From positions 124,001 to 188,000 of the forward strand of contig CAVWBT010000005.1 in NCBI GenBank assembly GCA_963753285.1: 64,000 nucleotides of DNA. The letters are read 5' to 3'. This document shows, in pieces, positions 45,087-53,442 of this stretch (positions are counted from its first letter, which is position 1; each line of letters opens with the position of its first letter). The position numbers were made by a program, and so were the translations under genes. The stretch is from JAHEDH01 sp963753285. Lineage in GTDB: Bacteria > Actinomycetota > Acidimicrobiia > Spongiisociales > ZC4RG35. The notes beneath the pieces were generated by a model. That model saw only the letters and a list, made by a program, of their open reading frames with translations. It made no database searches and had not been told where the DNA came from.

Positions 45087-46331
45087 TCAGGGTTCGGCTG
45101 TGATCACTCGTGCGTCAGGGAAGAATGCGGCGAAGGCGAACCAGAACTCGTTGCGATGCGGGACGAGCGCCAGCTCCGCTCCGGTGAGCGGCCCGTCGAC
45201 GGCGAGCCCCTGGAGCGTCCACGTGCTCCCCGTCTCGTTGTCGACGAACACGTCGACCTCGGGGCTCTCGAAGGTGAGCCGATCACCGTCGACCACCGGG
45301 TCGAACGCAACGCCGGTTCCGATCGCCTGCCCGTCCGCGACCTGGAAGCTGTCGAGCGCGTCGGTGGTCGACGGCGCACCCCAGAAGATCGCGATCGGCT
45401 CCCCGCCGACCTCGTCGTTGACCACTCTCGACTCGGAGATGATCGAGAAGGGGTATCCAGCCGTCGACTCGTCGATCGTGACGGCCACGACCCGTTCGAG
45501 GGCGGGGAAGCGGTCGTCGAGCTCGGCGGTGAAGAAGCCGCCGATCGGAGCGTTGCGTGACGAGTAGCCGACGTAGGGGTTCTGGCCGTAGGGGATGCCG
45601 AAGCCCTGGTCGCGCCCGAGCACTTCGCTGTCGGGATTGTTGTCACGGAAGTCCGCCCAGCGCACGATCGCCGACGGCAGCGGTTCGAGTCGTGTTCCGG
45701 TGAGCTCGCCCACGATCGCCTCTCCGGTGATCTGTTGCCACAGCGATTGGGTGGCGTCGTCCCACATCACGAGGTCCGAGTTGCGAAGGAGCCCGGATAC
45801 GCCCATGCGGAGCACTTCGCCATCGACTCGGCGATCGAAGGCGATTCCCGTGTTGCACAATGGGCAGTAGGTGACGGCAACGGATACATCGCCGAACCGG
45901 TCGTTCACGATCTCGTGGCGATGGAGGATCCGGATCGGGTAGAAGCGCGTGATGTCTCCGACGTCGACCAGCACACCGGGCTCGTCGTCCTCGAGCCACT
46001 CGTCGGCTTCGCTCACCGTCTCGAAGGCCGGATCGTCGATTGGCGGGATCGCATCCCTTGGATCGAGCATGCGGATACCCACCTGGAGTTCGCTCAGATC
46101 GATCGAACTGGTCTTGAAGTCGGTCTCCCAGTCCTCGGTGACGACCCGCAGGTTCGGGGGCAGCTCGAAGGAACCGGTGGATTCTGTCACGGTTTCGATC
46201 GCTGTGGTGGAATCGGCCTCGGCCGTGCTACTCGTCGTAGTGGGCTGGTCGGTGGTGGTCGCAGTCCCGGAGCACGCAGCCAGGACCAGTGCGGCGGCGA
46301 TCGGCTCGATGAGTCGTGTCACGTTCGGCAT
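45087..46331 (-). CDS. DUF3179 lipoprotein
   Basis: 414 residues. Lipobox VLAAC (Cys about 20) and a Thr-rich linker to about residue 55, then a DUF3179 domain. Typical signs are VTYCPLCNTGIAFDR (CxxC), SDLVMWDDATQSLWQQITGEAI and WADFRDNNPDSEVL. The CPLC pair suggests metal or redox chemistry, but the family's function is not known. gaggagggg precedes the ATG. It is convergent with the small lipoprotein gene and divergent from the sugar transporter genes. Confidence 0.85.
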   Translation of the reverse strand: MPNVTRLIEPIAAALVLAACSGTATTTDQPTTTSSTAEADSTTAIETVTESTGSFELPPNLRVVTEDWETDFKTSSIDLSELQVGIRMLDPRDAIPPIDDPAFETVSEADEWLEDDEPGVLVDVGDITRFYPIRILHRHEIVNDRFGDVSVAVTYCPLCNTGIAFDRRVDGEVLRMGVSGLLRNSDLVMWDDATQSLWQQITGEAIVGELTGTRLEPLPSAIVRWADFRDNNPDSEVLGRDQGFGIPYGQNPYVGYSSRNAPIGGFFTAELDDRFPALERVVAVTIDESTAGYPFSIISESRVVNDEVGGEPIAIFWGAPSTTDALDSFQVADGQAIGTGVAFDPVVDGDRLTFESPEVDVFVDNETGSTWTLQGLAVDGPLTGAELALVPHRNEFWFAFAAFFPDARVITAEP

Positions 46332-46457
46332 TCTGCCCCTCCTCTCGATCCCTCAACCGAGGGTCGGACCGTGGCATTCCTTGCAGTGTCGGGCTCCCGA
46401 TACTCGTCCTTGTGTCTATCGAGTCCATCGTGTTTCCATTTGATTTCGTCGAACACC

Positions 46458-46463
46458 TATGAT
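46458..46463 (+). promoter_or_regulatory. Putative -10 box TATGAT of the sugar transporter operon
   Basis: TATGAT 94 nt before the binding-protein start; TTTCCA 19 bp upstream could be a weak -35. The palindrome that follows begins 11 nt downstream, over the expected transcription start. Confidence 0.4.
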
Positions 46464-46474
46464 TTGAGATGGTT

Positions 46475-46493
46475 CCTCACGTGCCACGTGAGG
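46475..46493. promoter_or_regulatory. Palindromic operator candidate CCTCACGTG-c-CACGTGAGG
   Basis: Perfect 9-bp arms around one base, 58 bp before the binding-protein start codon and just downstream of TATGAT. A repressor bound here would block transcription of the transporter. Sugar-transporter repressors often use such sites; no regulator gene is in the window. Confidence 0.55.
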
Positions 46494-46551
46494 GATCGCG
46501 CGGTCCGGAGACACGGGCCCAGACAAAACAACCCCAACGGGAGGAAACTCG

Positions 46552-47967
46552 ATGCTGAAGCACACGAGGCTCATCGCCTTGCTGACAGCGCTGATGCTCG
46601 TCCTCGCCGCCTGCGCATCGGACAGCGAAACCGCTGACGACGGCGACACAGGCGACGATACGACGGCAACAACCGAAGCAACCACCGATACAACGGCAGC
46701 ACCTGACGACACGACCGAGACCACCGAGGCCATGGACGAGGAAGTGGATCTCGCCGGTACGACGGTCACGGTCTTCTCGTCCGAAGACGGCGTCGACGAG
46801 GCGACCGGCATCCAGCGGGCGCTCGACGTCTTCGCCGAGAGGAACGGGATGACGATCACCCACACGGGTGCCCGGGACTTCTCGGATCAGATCAACGCCC
46901 AGGCTGCCGGCGGCAACCCGCCTGACATCGGCATGTTCCCGCAGCCGGGAAAGGTGCTGGACTTCGCCGCTCAGGGCTTCTTGCTGCCGATCCCAGAAGA
47001 TCTGGTGTCGGTCGTTCGCCCGCAGTGGCCGGGCGGCACGCTCGAGACCTACACCTACGAGGACGATGTGTACGCCTTCCAGGTCAAGACCGACCTCAAG
47101 TCGATCGTCTGGTACAACACGCAGGTGTTCTCCGACGGCGGCTACGCGATCCCGACGACGTTCCAGGAGCTCGTCGACCTGAGCAATCAGATGATCGCCG
47201 ACGGTCAGACCCCCTGGTGTGTGGGCATCGAGTCGGGTCCGGCCACAGGCTGGACGTTCACCGACTGGATGGAAGACATGATGCTGCGGATCGAAGGACC
47301 CGAGCAGTACGACCGGTGGACGAGCGGTGAACTCGAGTTCTCCGACCCGGCAGTCGTGAACGTCGCCCAGACGATCCTCGATCTCTGGAACACCCCCGGA
47401 TCGGTGTACGCGGCCGGTGGTTCGATCGCCGCAACCGCCCACAGCGCCGACAACGGGCAGCCGCTCGCCGACGGGACCTGCGCCATGGTGCGCCAGGCGT
47501 CCTTCTTTGCGGCATTCCTGCCCGAGGGCACGCCGGTTGGACCTGACGGACAGGTCGACACGTTCTACTTCCCGAACGTGGACACCAACTCGGCTCCGAC
47601 GCTGACTGCCGGCAACTCGGCCGCCGCGTTCCGCGATGCGCCTGAAGTCTGGGCCGTCATGGAGTACCTGGGGTCCGCCGAGTACGCCGAAGAGCGGCAG
47701 AAGGCTCAGCGCGAGATCAAGGGCGGTGACGCCTCCGGATTCCTCACGTCGAACCTGGATGTGGACCTCGGCCTCTGGAATGAGCTCGAAGGCGGCTTCA
47801 TCGCGATCCTGGCCAGTGCAGATCCGGCCCGTTTCGACGGGTCGGACCTCATGCCTGCTGCCGTCGGATCCGGAGCGTTCTGGACCGAAGGAACCAGCGC
47901 AGTGAACGGAGACAAGTCGGTCGAAGAGGCCTTCACGGCGATCGACGCTGCTTGGCCGTCCAACTGA
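46552..47967 (+). CDS. Sugar ABC transporter substrate-binding lipoprotein (alpha-glucoside type)
   Basis: 471-residue family-1 extracellular binding protein. Lipobox VLAAC (Cys about 21) and a Thr/Asp-rich linker, then two lobes. FSDQINAQAAGGNPPDIGMFPQPG and ETYTYEDDVYAFQVKTDLKS are the domain-1 segments. PWCVGIESGPATGWTFTDWMED is characteristic of AglE-like alpha-glucoside binders, so maltose, sucrose or trehalose-type sugars are plausible. gaggaaa precedes the ATG. A strong stem-loop after the stop probably raises its level over the permeases. Confidence 0.88.
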   Translation: MLKHTRLIALLTALMLVLAACASDSETADDGDTGDDTTATTEATTDTTAAPDDTTETTEAMDEEVDLAGTTVTVFSSEDGVDEATGIQRALDVFAERNGMTITHTGARDFSDQINAQAAGGNPPDIGMFPQPGKVLDFAAQGFLLPIPEDLVSVVRPQWPGGTLETYTYEDDVYAFQVKTDLKSIVWYNTQVFSDGGYAIPTTFQELVDLSNQMIADGQTPWCVGIESGPATGWTFTDWMEDMMLRIEGPEQYDRWTSGELEFSDPAVVNVAQTILDLWNTPGSVYAAGGSIAATAHSADNGQPLADGTCAMVRQASFFAAFLPEGTPVGPDGQVDTFYFPNVDTNSAPTLTAGNSAAAFRDAPEVWAVMEYLGSAEYAEERQKAQREIKGGDASGFLTSNLDVDLGLWNELEGGFIAILASADPARFDGSDLMPAAVGSGAFWTEGTSAVNGDKSVEEAFTAIDAAWPSN

Positions 47968-47992
47968 CATAGAAGACAACTCAATGAATATA

Positions 47993-48023
47993 CGGAACCG
48001 GCCCGCATCGCGGGCCGGTTCCG
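47993..48023 (+). terminator. Strong stem-loop between binding-protein and permease genes
   Basis: Perfect 14-bp stem (cggaaccggcccgc/gcgggccggttccg) with a 3-nt loop, 25 bp after the stop and followed by tctaggttt. It may act as a partial terminator or an mRNA stabiliser, as often seen after binding-protein genes. Confidence 0.75.
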
Positions 48024-48062
48024 TCTAGGTTTGACCGGACGCCGAGCGAGACCGGGAGGACC

Positions 48063-49958
48063 ATGAACAGGTTCGTGATCACCATGCTGGGCATCGTCGC
48101 AGCCGTGGGTGGCAGCGCGATCGTCTTCATCGGTGTCAACAAACTGTACGACCTGACGGAGGATCACTACTCCCGATTCAACGCGATCGTCGGTGCGCTC
48201 GTGTCAGCCGGCGCCTTGGGACTGCTCTGGGGGAATCGCCTCGTCGTGGCGCCGGCGATCGTCTGGCTGATCGCAATCGCGATCGGGGTCGCCACCGGAT
48301 ACGCCCTCGGTCTCTTCAAAGAGCCGATGCGTCGCCTTGCCAGCGGCGTCGCCGGCGGGTCCGCCCTTGGACTGCTCATCGGGATGCGCGCCCACGCGTC
48401 CATTCTGCCGTCCATCGATCCGCTCGCAGTCATCATCTGGCTGGCAATCGGGACTGGTGTCGGCTTTGCGGTCTCCATGATCAGCGGCGGACGGATCGAC
48501 CGGCTCCGAGGCCTGCTCGCAGGGGGTGCCGTCGGCTGGTTGTTCGGTGCTTGGCTTGCATCCGACTTCGACGGCTCACGGGCTGAGGTCGTCATCGTGG
48601 CCACGGTGCTCGGGGGATTGGTCGGTGCCTTCCTCGGGCGGCGCCCCTATCCGAACCGCATCGAGCGAGGCAACATCGCCGTTTCGAGCCGGAAGTACAT
48701 CTTCGCAGGACCGGCGCTCGTCTTCGTGGCGGCAGCGCTGCTCATTCCCCTCATCCGCACGATCTGGCTGAGTCTGCTGACCGGCAACCCGAGAGACCTG
48801 ACATGGACCGGCTTGACGAACTACGGCGACATCTTCACCGACCCCGGCATCATCGACTTCAGCGGGTTCGGGGAGATCTTCAGCAGCAACATGCTCTGGC
48901 TGGCCCTGGCACTCCTCGGCGGCGGCTTTATCGCCGGGCGGTTCGCAGGACGACAGCTCGGAACCACGTTCGCAGTTGGCGGCCCCAGCCTGACGATGCT
49001 GGCGTCCGGTGTGTTGCTCTTCGGCTTTGCGCTGTTCACAACGATCCGCGGAACCATCTCGAACAACCTGTGGTGGATCTTCACCGTCATCGTCTTCGCC
49101 GTGTCACTCGGCTTGGCTGTGGCGGTTCTGGCCGATCGGTCCAAGGGGGAGAACCTGGCCAAGTCATTGATCTTCCTCCCAATGGCGATCAGCTTCGTCG
49201 GCGCTGCGGTCATCTGGCGTCTCATCTACGTGGCGCGACCACCACAGGATCCTCAGAGCGGCGTCTTCAACACGCTGTGGGTGAAGCTCGGAGAGTGGAC
49301 CAACTCGGCCACCGCGAGCACCGTGATCGTGGCCGTCCTCGCCCTTGTTGCTGCCGGCCTGGTCTATCTGGCGTGGAGGGGATGGCAGGCGGAGGCCAAC
49401 TCCATCGTGGCAGGCTCGCTCACCATCGTGGCGGGTCTCGGCTACCTCATCTATCGGGTCGTCGGGCCGGGCATCGGTGGGGTTGCCATCAGCGAGGTCA
49501 CCGGCGAGCTCATTGCCGACCCGGTGCTCTTCATCCAGGAATCACCCTGGAACAACTTCTGGATGATGGTCGTGTTCATCTGGATCTACACAGGGTTCGC
49601 CATGGTCATCTTCTCGGCTGCCATCAAGGCGGTGCCTGAGGATCTGCTCGAGGCCGCCCGGATCGACGGCGCCACCGAGTCGCAGACGTTCTGGCGCGTG
49701 ACCGTGCCCCAGATCTTCCCGACGATCGGGGTCGTGGTGACATCTCTGGTGGTCAACTCTCTCAAGGTGTTCGACATACCCAAAGTCATGACCAACGGCA
49801 ACTTCGACACGCAGGTGCTCGCCAACGAGATGTGGGAGAAGGCATTCACGCAGCTCAACTTCGGGCTCGGGTCTGCCGTTGCGGTGGTCCTGTTCATCGC
49901 AGTGCTTCCAGTGATGTACCTGAATATTCGCAGAATGCAGAGAGAGAGGTTGGGATGA
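48063..49958 (+). CDS. Sugar ABC transporter permease with an N-terminal three-repeat membrane extension
   Basis: 631 residues, about twice the usual length. The C-terminal part is a MalF-type permease with the ATPase-contact loop EDLLEAARIDGATESQTFWRV. Residues 41-200 hold three similar units of about 53 residues, each a helix (SAGALGLLWG, GGSALGLLIG, GGAVGWLFG) plus a second helix and an Arg-containing end. Further hydrophobic insertions split the permease core at about 280-300 and 420-460. Its role beyond transport is unknown. gggagg precedes the ATG. The next permease gene overlaps by 4 nt. No ATPase gene is nearby. Confidence 0.8.
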   Translation: MNRFVITMLGIVAAVGGSAIVFIGVNKLYDLTEDHYSRFNAIVGALVSAGALGLLWGNRLVVAPAIVWLIAIAIGVATGYALGLFKEPMRRLASGVAGGSALGLLIGMRAHASILPSIDPLAVIIWLAIGTGVGFAVSMISGGRIDRLRGLLAGGAVGWLFGAWLASDFDGSRAEVVIVATVLGGLVGAFLGRRPYPNRIERGNIAVSSRKYIFAGPALVFVAAALLIPLIRTIWLSLLTGNPRDLTWTGLTNYGDIFTDPGIIDFSGFGEIFSSNMLWLALALLGGGFIAGRFAGRQLGTTFAVGGPSLTMLASGVLLFGFALFTTIRGTISNNLWWIFTVIVFAVSLGLAVAVLADRSKGENLAKSLIFLPMAISFVGAAVIWRLIYVARPPQDPQSGVFNTLWVKLGEWTNSATASTVIVAVLALVAAGLVYLAWRGWQAEANSIVAGSLTIVAGLGYLIYRVVGPGIGGVAISEVTGELIADPVLFIQESPWNNFWMMVVFIWIYTGFAMVIFSAAIKAVPEDLLEAARIDGATESQTFWRVTVPQIFPTIGVVVTSLVVNSLKVFDIPKVMTNGNFDTQVLANEMWEKAFTQLNFGLGSAVAVVLFIAVLPVMYLNIRRMQRERLG

Positions 49959-50926
49959 CGGCGACCGCTGAAGCGACGAAGGTCTCGGGTTCGGGGATCG
50001 CGGCCAAGCGGCCACTGGGCAATCGGATCTACGGATTCCTTCGTGCCGTTCCCACCTGGTTCCTCTGGATTCTCGTCATCGTGTGGAGCATTCCCACGTT
50101 CAGCCTGTTCGTGAACTCGTTCCGGACACGTGACGCCCAACGCGGGAGCGGGTTTTGGAACGCGCTTTCGGATCCGAGCTTCCCCACGCTCGACAACTAT
50201 CGGGAAGTGCTGTTTCCCGACGTGGGTGCGGGACTGTGGAACGCCCTGCTCAACTCGGCTTCGATTGCCATCGTGGCGACGATCATCCCGATTGCCATCG
50301 CGGCATTTGCGGCATACGCGTTCGCTTGGATCGACTTCCGCGGCCGAGAGTGGCTGTTCATCGCGACGGTTGCTCTGCTGGCCGTCCCGTCCCAGGTGGC
50401 GCTGATTCCGCTGCTGTCGGCGTACTCCAACGGGGTGCACTGGACGATCCCGTTCATCGAGAGGACGATCACGCTGTTCCCCGACCTGGACCTGTCAGGG
50501 CAGATACCTTCGGTTTGGCTCACCCACACCGGCTTTGCGATGCCGTTTGCGATCTTCCTGCTACACAACTACATCGCGGGATTACCGAAGGACTTGTTCG
50601 AATCCGCCGCCATCGACGGTGCCGACCACTTCAAGGTGTTTTGGCGACTCGTGCTGCCGCTGTCCGTGCCGGTGCTGGCTGCCTTCGCCATCTTTCAGTT
50701 CCTCTGGACCTGGAACGACTACCTCATCGCGCTGACGATGATCGGTGGCAACCGTGAATCGCTGCCAGCGACCATCGTGGTGGCGTCACTGGCAGGCGAG
50801 TTCGGAGCTCGAGAACACCTGCTCACGGCAGGCGCCTTCGTCATCACGATCGCCCCGCTCGTCGTCTTCTTCGCATTGCAGCGGTTCTTCGTCCGAGGTA
50901 TCACGGCAGGTTCGGTCAAGGGCTGA
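49955..50926 (+). CDS. Sugar ABC transporter permease (MalG/AglG type)
   Basis: 323-residue second permease with six membrane helices. The ATPase-contact loop LPKDLFESAAIDGADHFKVFWRLVLPL is followed by PVLAAFAIFQFLWTWNDYL, typical of MalG/AglG. Coupled to the long permease by ATGA. It completes the membrane part of the importer. The shared ATPase (MsmX/AglK type) must be encoded elsewhere, or be lost. Followed by a 489-bp gene-free stretch. Confidence 0.92.
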   Translation: MTATAEATKVSGSGIAAKRPLGNRIYGFLRAVPTWFLWILVIVWSIPTFSLFVNSFRTRDAQRGSGFWNALSDPSFPTLDNYREVLFPDVGAGLWNALLNSASIAIVATIIPIAIAAFAAYAFAWIDFRGREWLFIATVALLAVPSQVALIPLLSAYSNGVHWTIPFIERTITLFPDLDLSGQIPSVWLTHTGFAMPFAIFLLHNYIAGLPKDLFESAAIDGADHFKVFWRLVLPLSVPVLAAFAIFQFLWTWNDYLIALTMIGGNRESLPATIVVASLAGEFGAREHLLTAGAFVITIAPLVVFFALQRFFVRGITAGSVKG

Positions 50927-50933
50927 TTCGTCA

Positions 50934-50954
50934 CACGTCTCACGTCTCACGTCT
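50934..50954 (+). repeat. Tandem cacgtct heptamer, three copies
   Basis: Three perfect copies (50934, 50941, 50948) directly after the permease stop, continuing into a 9-bp stem with one mismatch (cgtctcacg / cgtgggacg) that could serve as a weak terminator. Confidence 0.7.
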
Positions 50955-50993
50955 CACGCAGGCGTGGGACGTGGCGCGTCCACACCTGAAGGA

Positions 50994-51203
50994 GTTCTTG
51001 TTGGGAGGAGCGGGTCACGCTTGGTCCATATCTCCAGATGCAGATGCAGCGCCTGACTGACAAGAACGACGGTCGAGGCCGCAATCCGCGGTGGCAGCAC
51101 TCGTCGTGGACGGCGGACCACCAGTCGACGTTCTTGGGACAGGGCGAACGCCACGGTTCTGTACCCGCCACCGGCAACTTGGGGTGGTCGCTGTCCCAAG
51201 AAC
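50994..51203. repeat. Alternating gttcttg / caagaac inverted heptamers
   Basis: gttcttg at 50994 and 51130, and its complement caagaac at 51061 and 51197, alternate at 67, 69 and 67 bp. The pairs can fold as two successive hairpins. In the rest of this 489-bp gap, agcactcg (51097, 51211) recurs, with the complement gagtgct at 51318, and a near 14-mer ccgccgttg(t/c)gtg recurs near 51234 and 51327. No gene is seen. Confidence 0.6.
51130..51203. ncRNA. Candidate structured RNA or hairpin element
   Basis: Arms gttcttgggacag (51130-51142) and ctgtcccaagaac (51191-51203) pair perfectly over 13 bp. With two small bulges, cga/tcg and ccac/gtgg extend the stem to about 20 bp around a loop of some 28 nt. 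Strand and transcription are unknown; it may be a DNA element rather than an RNA. Confidence 0.35.
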
Positions 51204-51415
51204 AGGAGGAGCACTCGCGAGCACGCAACTCCCGCCGTTGTGTGGGCCGAGCAGCAGTCCGCTCCGCGCCTGGTGCGGGTCATGTGGAGAATGTCGACCG
51301 GCAGCGGCTCCGCCCATGAGTGCTCCGCCGTTGCGTGTCAGCCCCCCGAGGGGAACTCCTTCCGAGAACGGGGCATGCACGTGCAGCGTGAGGCCTTCGG
51401 CGTGGAGCGGTCAGC

Positions 51416-52480
51416 TCAGAGCGACGCTCTGAGCCGACCGTGGTCCAGGCGGGGGAGGACCATCTCGGCGAAGCGCTCCGCCTCCGCGATGTGGGTGTAG
51501 CCGGAGAAGATGAAGGCGGAGACACCGGCCTCCTGATACGCCTGGATCTTCTCGACGACCTGGTCGGGGTTTCCGACGATCGCTGCGCCCGCACCGGATC
51601 GGGCTTTCCCGATTCCGGTCCAGAGGTTCGGTTCGGCGTAGCCGTCCTCCGAAGCGCTCTCCCGCAGGGCAGCCTGCCGCTGGACACCGACGGAGGCCGA
51701 GTCGAGTGACTTGCCTCGGATCGCAGCACCCGTCTCCGCATCCAGCTTCGAGATGAGCCGATCGGCATCGGCTCTGGCCTCCTGCTCGGTCTCGCGAACG
51801 ATCACGTGTGAGCGCAGCCCGATCGCCAGGCTCCGGCCATGGTCGGCGGCTCGGTCCTGCATCTCGGTGGCGGTGGCGCCGACCGAGGCCACCGTGTCGG
51901 GCCAGGTGAGGAACACATCTGCCTCACGAGCGGCTACGTCCTTCGCCGCCTCCGAGAATCCTCCAAAATACATCGGCGGGCACATGCCCGACACCGTCGA
52001 GATGCGGGGCGGCTCCAGGTCGAGGTCGAGGAAGTCGCCGTGGATCTCGAGCTTCTCGTTGCTCAGCAGGGTGCGGAGCGCCTGCATCCATTCGATCGTC
52101 CGCTGGTATCTGGGTGCCGACTCCAGGCTCTCGCCAGGGATGTCGGACGAGATGATATTGATGGTCAGCCGGCCATCGAGCATCTGGTCGATGGTGGCCA
52201 GCTGACGGGCGAGCTGGGGCACCCACATCTCGCCCATACGAACGGCGACGAGCAGCTGGATCTGTTCGACCGTCGGCGCGATGGCGCTGGCGAACGAGAC
52301 AGTGTCGATTCCGAGGGTGTATCCGCTGGGAAGCAGGATGTTGTCGAACCCGAGCCGGTCTGCCGTCTGGACGATGTCGCGGCAGTGTGGCCAGGAGCTC
52401 TTGAGTGCAGGATCGGGAACGCCGAGGAACTCGTAGTCGTCGTCGCACAGCGCGCCGAACCAGGAGACTTCGATGGTCAT
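51416..52480 (-). CDS. LLM-class flavin-dependent monooxygenase (alkanesulfonate monooxygenase-like)
   Basis: 354-residue bacterial luciferase-like protein close to SsuD: EVSWFGAL at the N-terminus, FDNILLPSGY, RLTINIISSDIPGE, PPMYFGGFSEAAKD, and DQVVEKIQAYQEAGVSAFIFSGYTH near the end. Known relatives oxidise sulfonates or other substrates with reduced FMN. Start at the ATG 52480, overlapping the aldo/keto reductase stop. No flavin reductase or sulfonate transporter is adjacent, so the substrate may differ from that of SsuD. Confidence 0.85.
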   Translation of the reverse strand: MTIEVSWFGALCDDDYEFLGVPDPALKSSWPHCRDIVQTADRLGFDNILLPSGYTLGIDTVSFASAIAPTVEQIQLLVAVRMGEMWVPQLARQLATIDQMLDGRLTINIISSDIPGESLESAPRYQRTIEWMQALRTLLSNEKLEIHGDFLDLDLEPPRISTVSGMCPPMYFGGFSEAAKDVAAREADVFLTWPDTVASVGATATEMQDRAADHGRSLAIGLRSHVIVRETEQEARADADRLISKLDAETGAAIRGKSLDSASVGVQRQAALRESASEDGYAEPNLWTGIGKARSGAGAAIVGNPDQVVEKIQAYQEAGVSAFIFSGYTHIAEAERFAEMVLPRLDHGRLRASL

Positions 52481-53376
52481 GGGAGTGCTTCTCCTTCCGA
52501 AGCTTCGATCAGGGTGTACACGTCTTCTCTCGTGAGCGACACGTTCAACGCGGCGGTGGCCGCTTCCAGCCGTTCGGGCTTCTGGGACCCGACGATCGCC
52601 ACCGGCTCCGACGGGTGTGCCAGGACGAATGCGAGAGCGATCGCAGTGCGGTCGACGTTCTCTCTCGATGCCAGCGCGTCGATCTCGAGCATCAGCTCCG
52701 TACGGATGTTGTGACCGGTGGCGAGTGCGCCGCCCGCCAGGGCGCTCCACGCGAGCGGGCGGAGGCCGAGCCGCATCGCCTGGTCGAGTGTGCCATCTCG
52801 GAGCGGATCGAGGTGGCTCACCGAGAACTGCGGCTGGGTGGAGACGACCGAATCGCCGAGATGAGCGAAGAGCGCCTCGGTTTGGGCGGGCGTGAAGTTC
52901 GACACGCCGACGGCGCCGATCTTCCCGGATTCGATGAATCCGGTGAGCGTGTCGGCGAGGTTCTCGGGATGGGTGAACATGTCCGGCCGGTGGATCTGAT
53001 ACAGGTCGATCCGATCGACACCGAGGCGTGTCAGTGATGCGTCGAGCGCCCCGGTGAGGTAGCGGCGGGAGGAGTCGTAGGGAACACCTGGCATGATCCC
53101 GCCCTTCGAGGCGAGCACCATGCGGTCGCGGAGCGCCGGCGAACTCGCCAGAACCGAACCGAGCAGGCGTTCGGCGTCACCGAACCCGTTGCCGCCCCAG
53201 TCGAGTCCGTAGATGTCGGCCGTGTCGATCAGGTTCATCCCGAGATCGAGTGCCGTTGCGACGAGGCCCGTGGCGGTGGGGACGTCGTGACCGACGAATC
53301 GCCAGTGTCCGAACGCGAGCGGACCAACCTCGGGGAGGGGCCCGAGCGACCGCGGTGATGAGGTGTTCAGGTTCAT
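52477..53376 (-). CDS. Aldo/keto reductase
   Basis: 299-residue NADPH-dependent reductase with the TIM-barrel family signs: NLIDTADIYG (catalytic Asp and Tyr), LASKGG (Lys), LYQIHRPD (His) and IGAVGVSNF, plus the C-terminal cofactor-binding IVGSQKPERLEAA. The ATG at 53376 was chosen for the aagga upstream; an ATG 27 nt further up is possible. Its stop overlaps the monooxygenase start. It is divergent from the Gfo/Idh/MocA gene, 66 bp away, with which it may share a sugar-oxidation pathway. Confidence 0.9.
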   Translation of the reverse strand: MNLNTSSPRSLGPLPEVGPLAFGHWRFVGHDVPTATGLVATALDLGMNLIDTADIYGLDWGGNGFGDAERLLGSVLASSPALRDRMVLASKGGIMPGVPYDSSRRYLTGALDASLTRLGVDRIDLYQIHRPDMFTHPENLADTLTGFIESGKIGAVGVSNFTPAQTEALFAHLGDSVVSTQPQFSVSHLDPLRDGTLDQAMRLGLRPLAWSALAGGALATGHNIRTELMLEIDALASRENVDRTAIALAFVLAHPSEPVAIVGSQKPERLEAATAALNVSLTREDVYTLIEASEGEALP

Positions 53377-53442
53377 GAGATCCTTGGATTGCGTGGCTCG
53401 CACAGGACCCTAGTGTGACGATAAACGCAGAAGGATCGGTGA

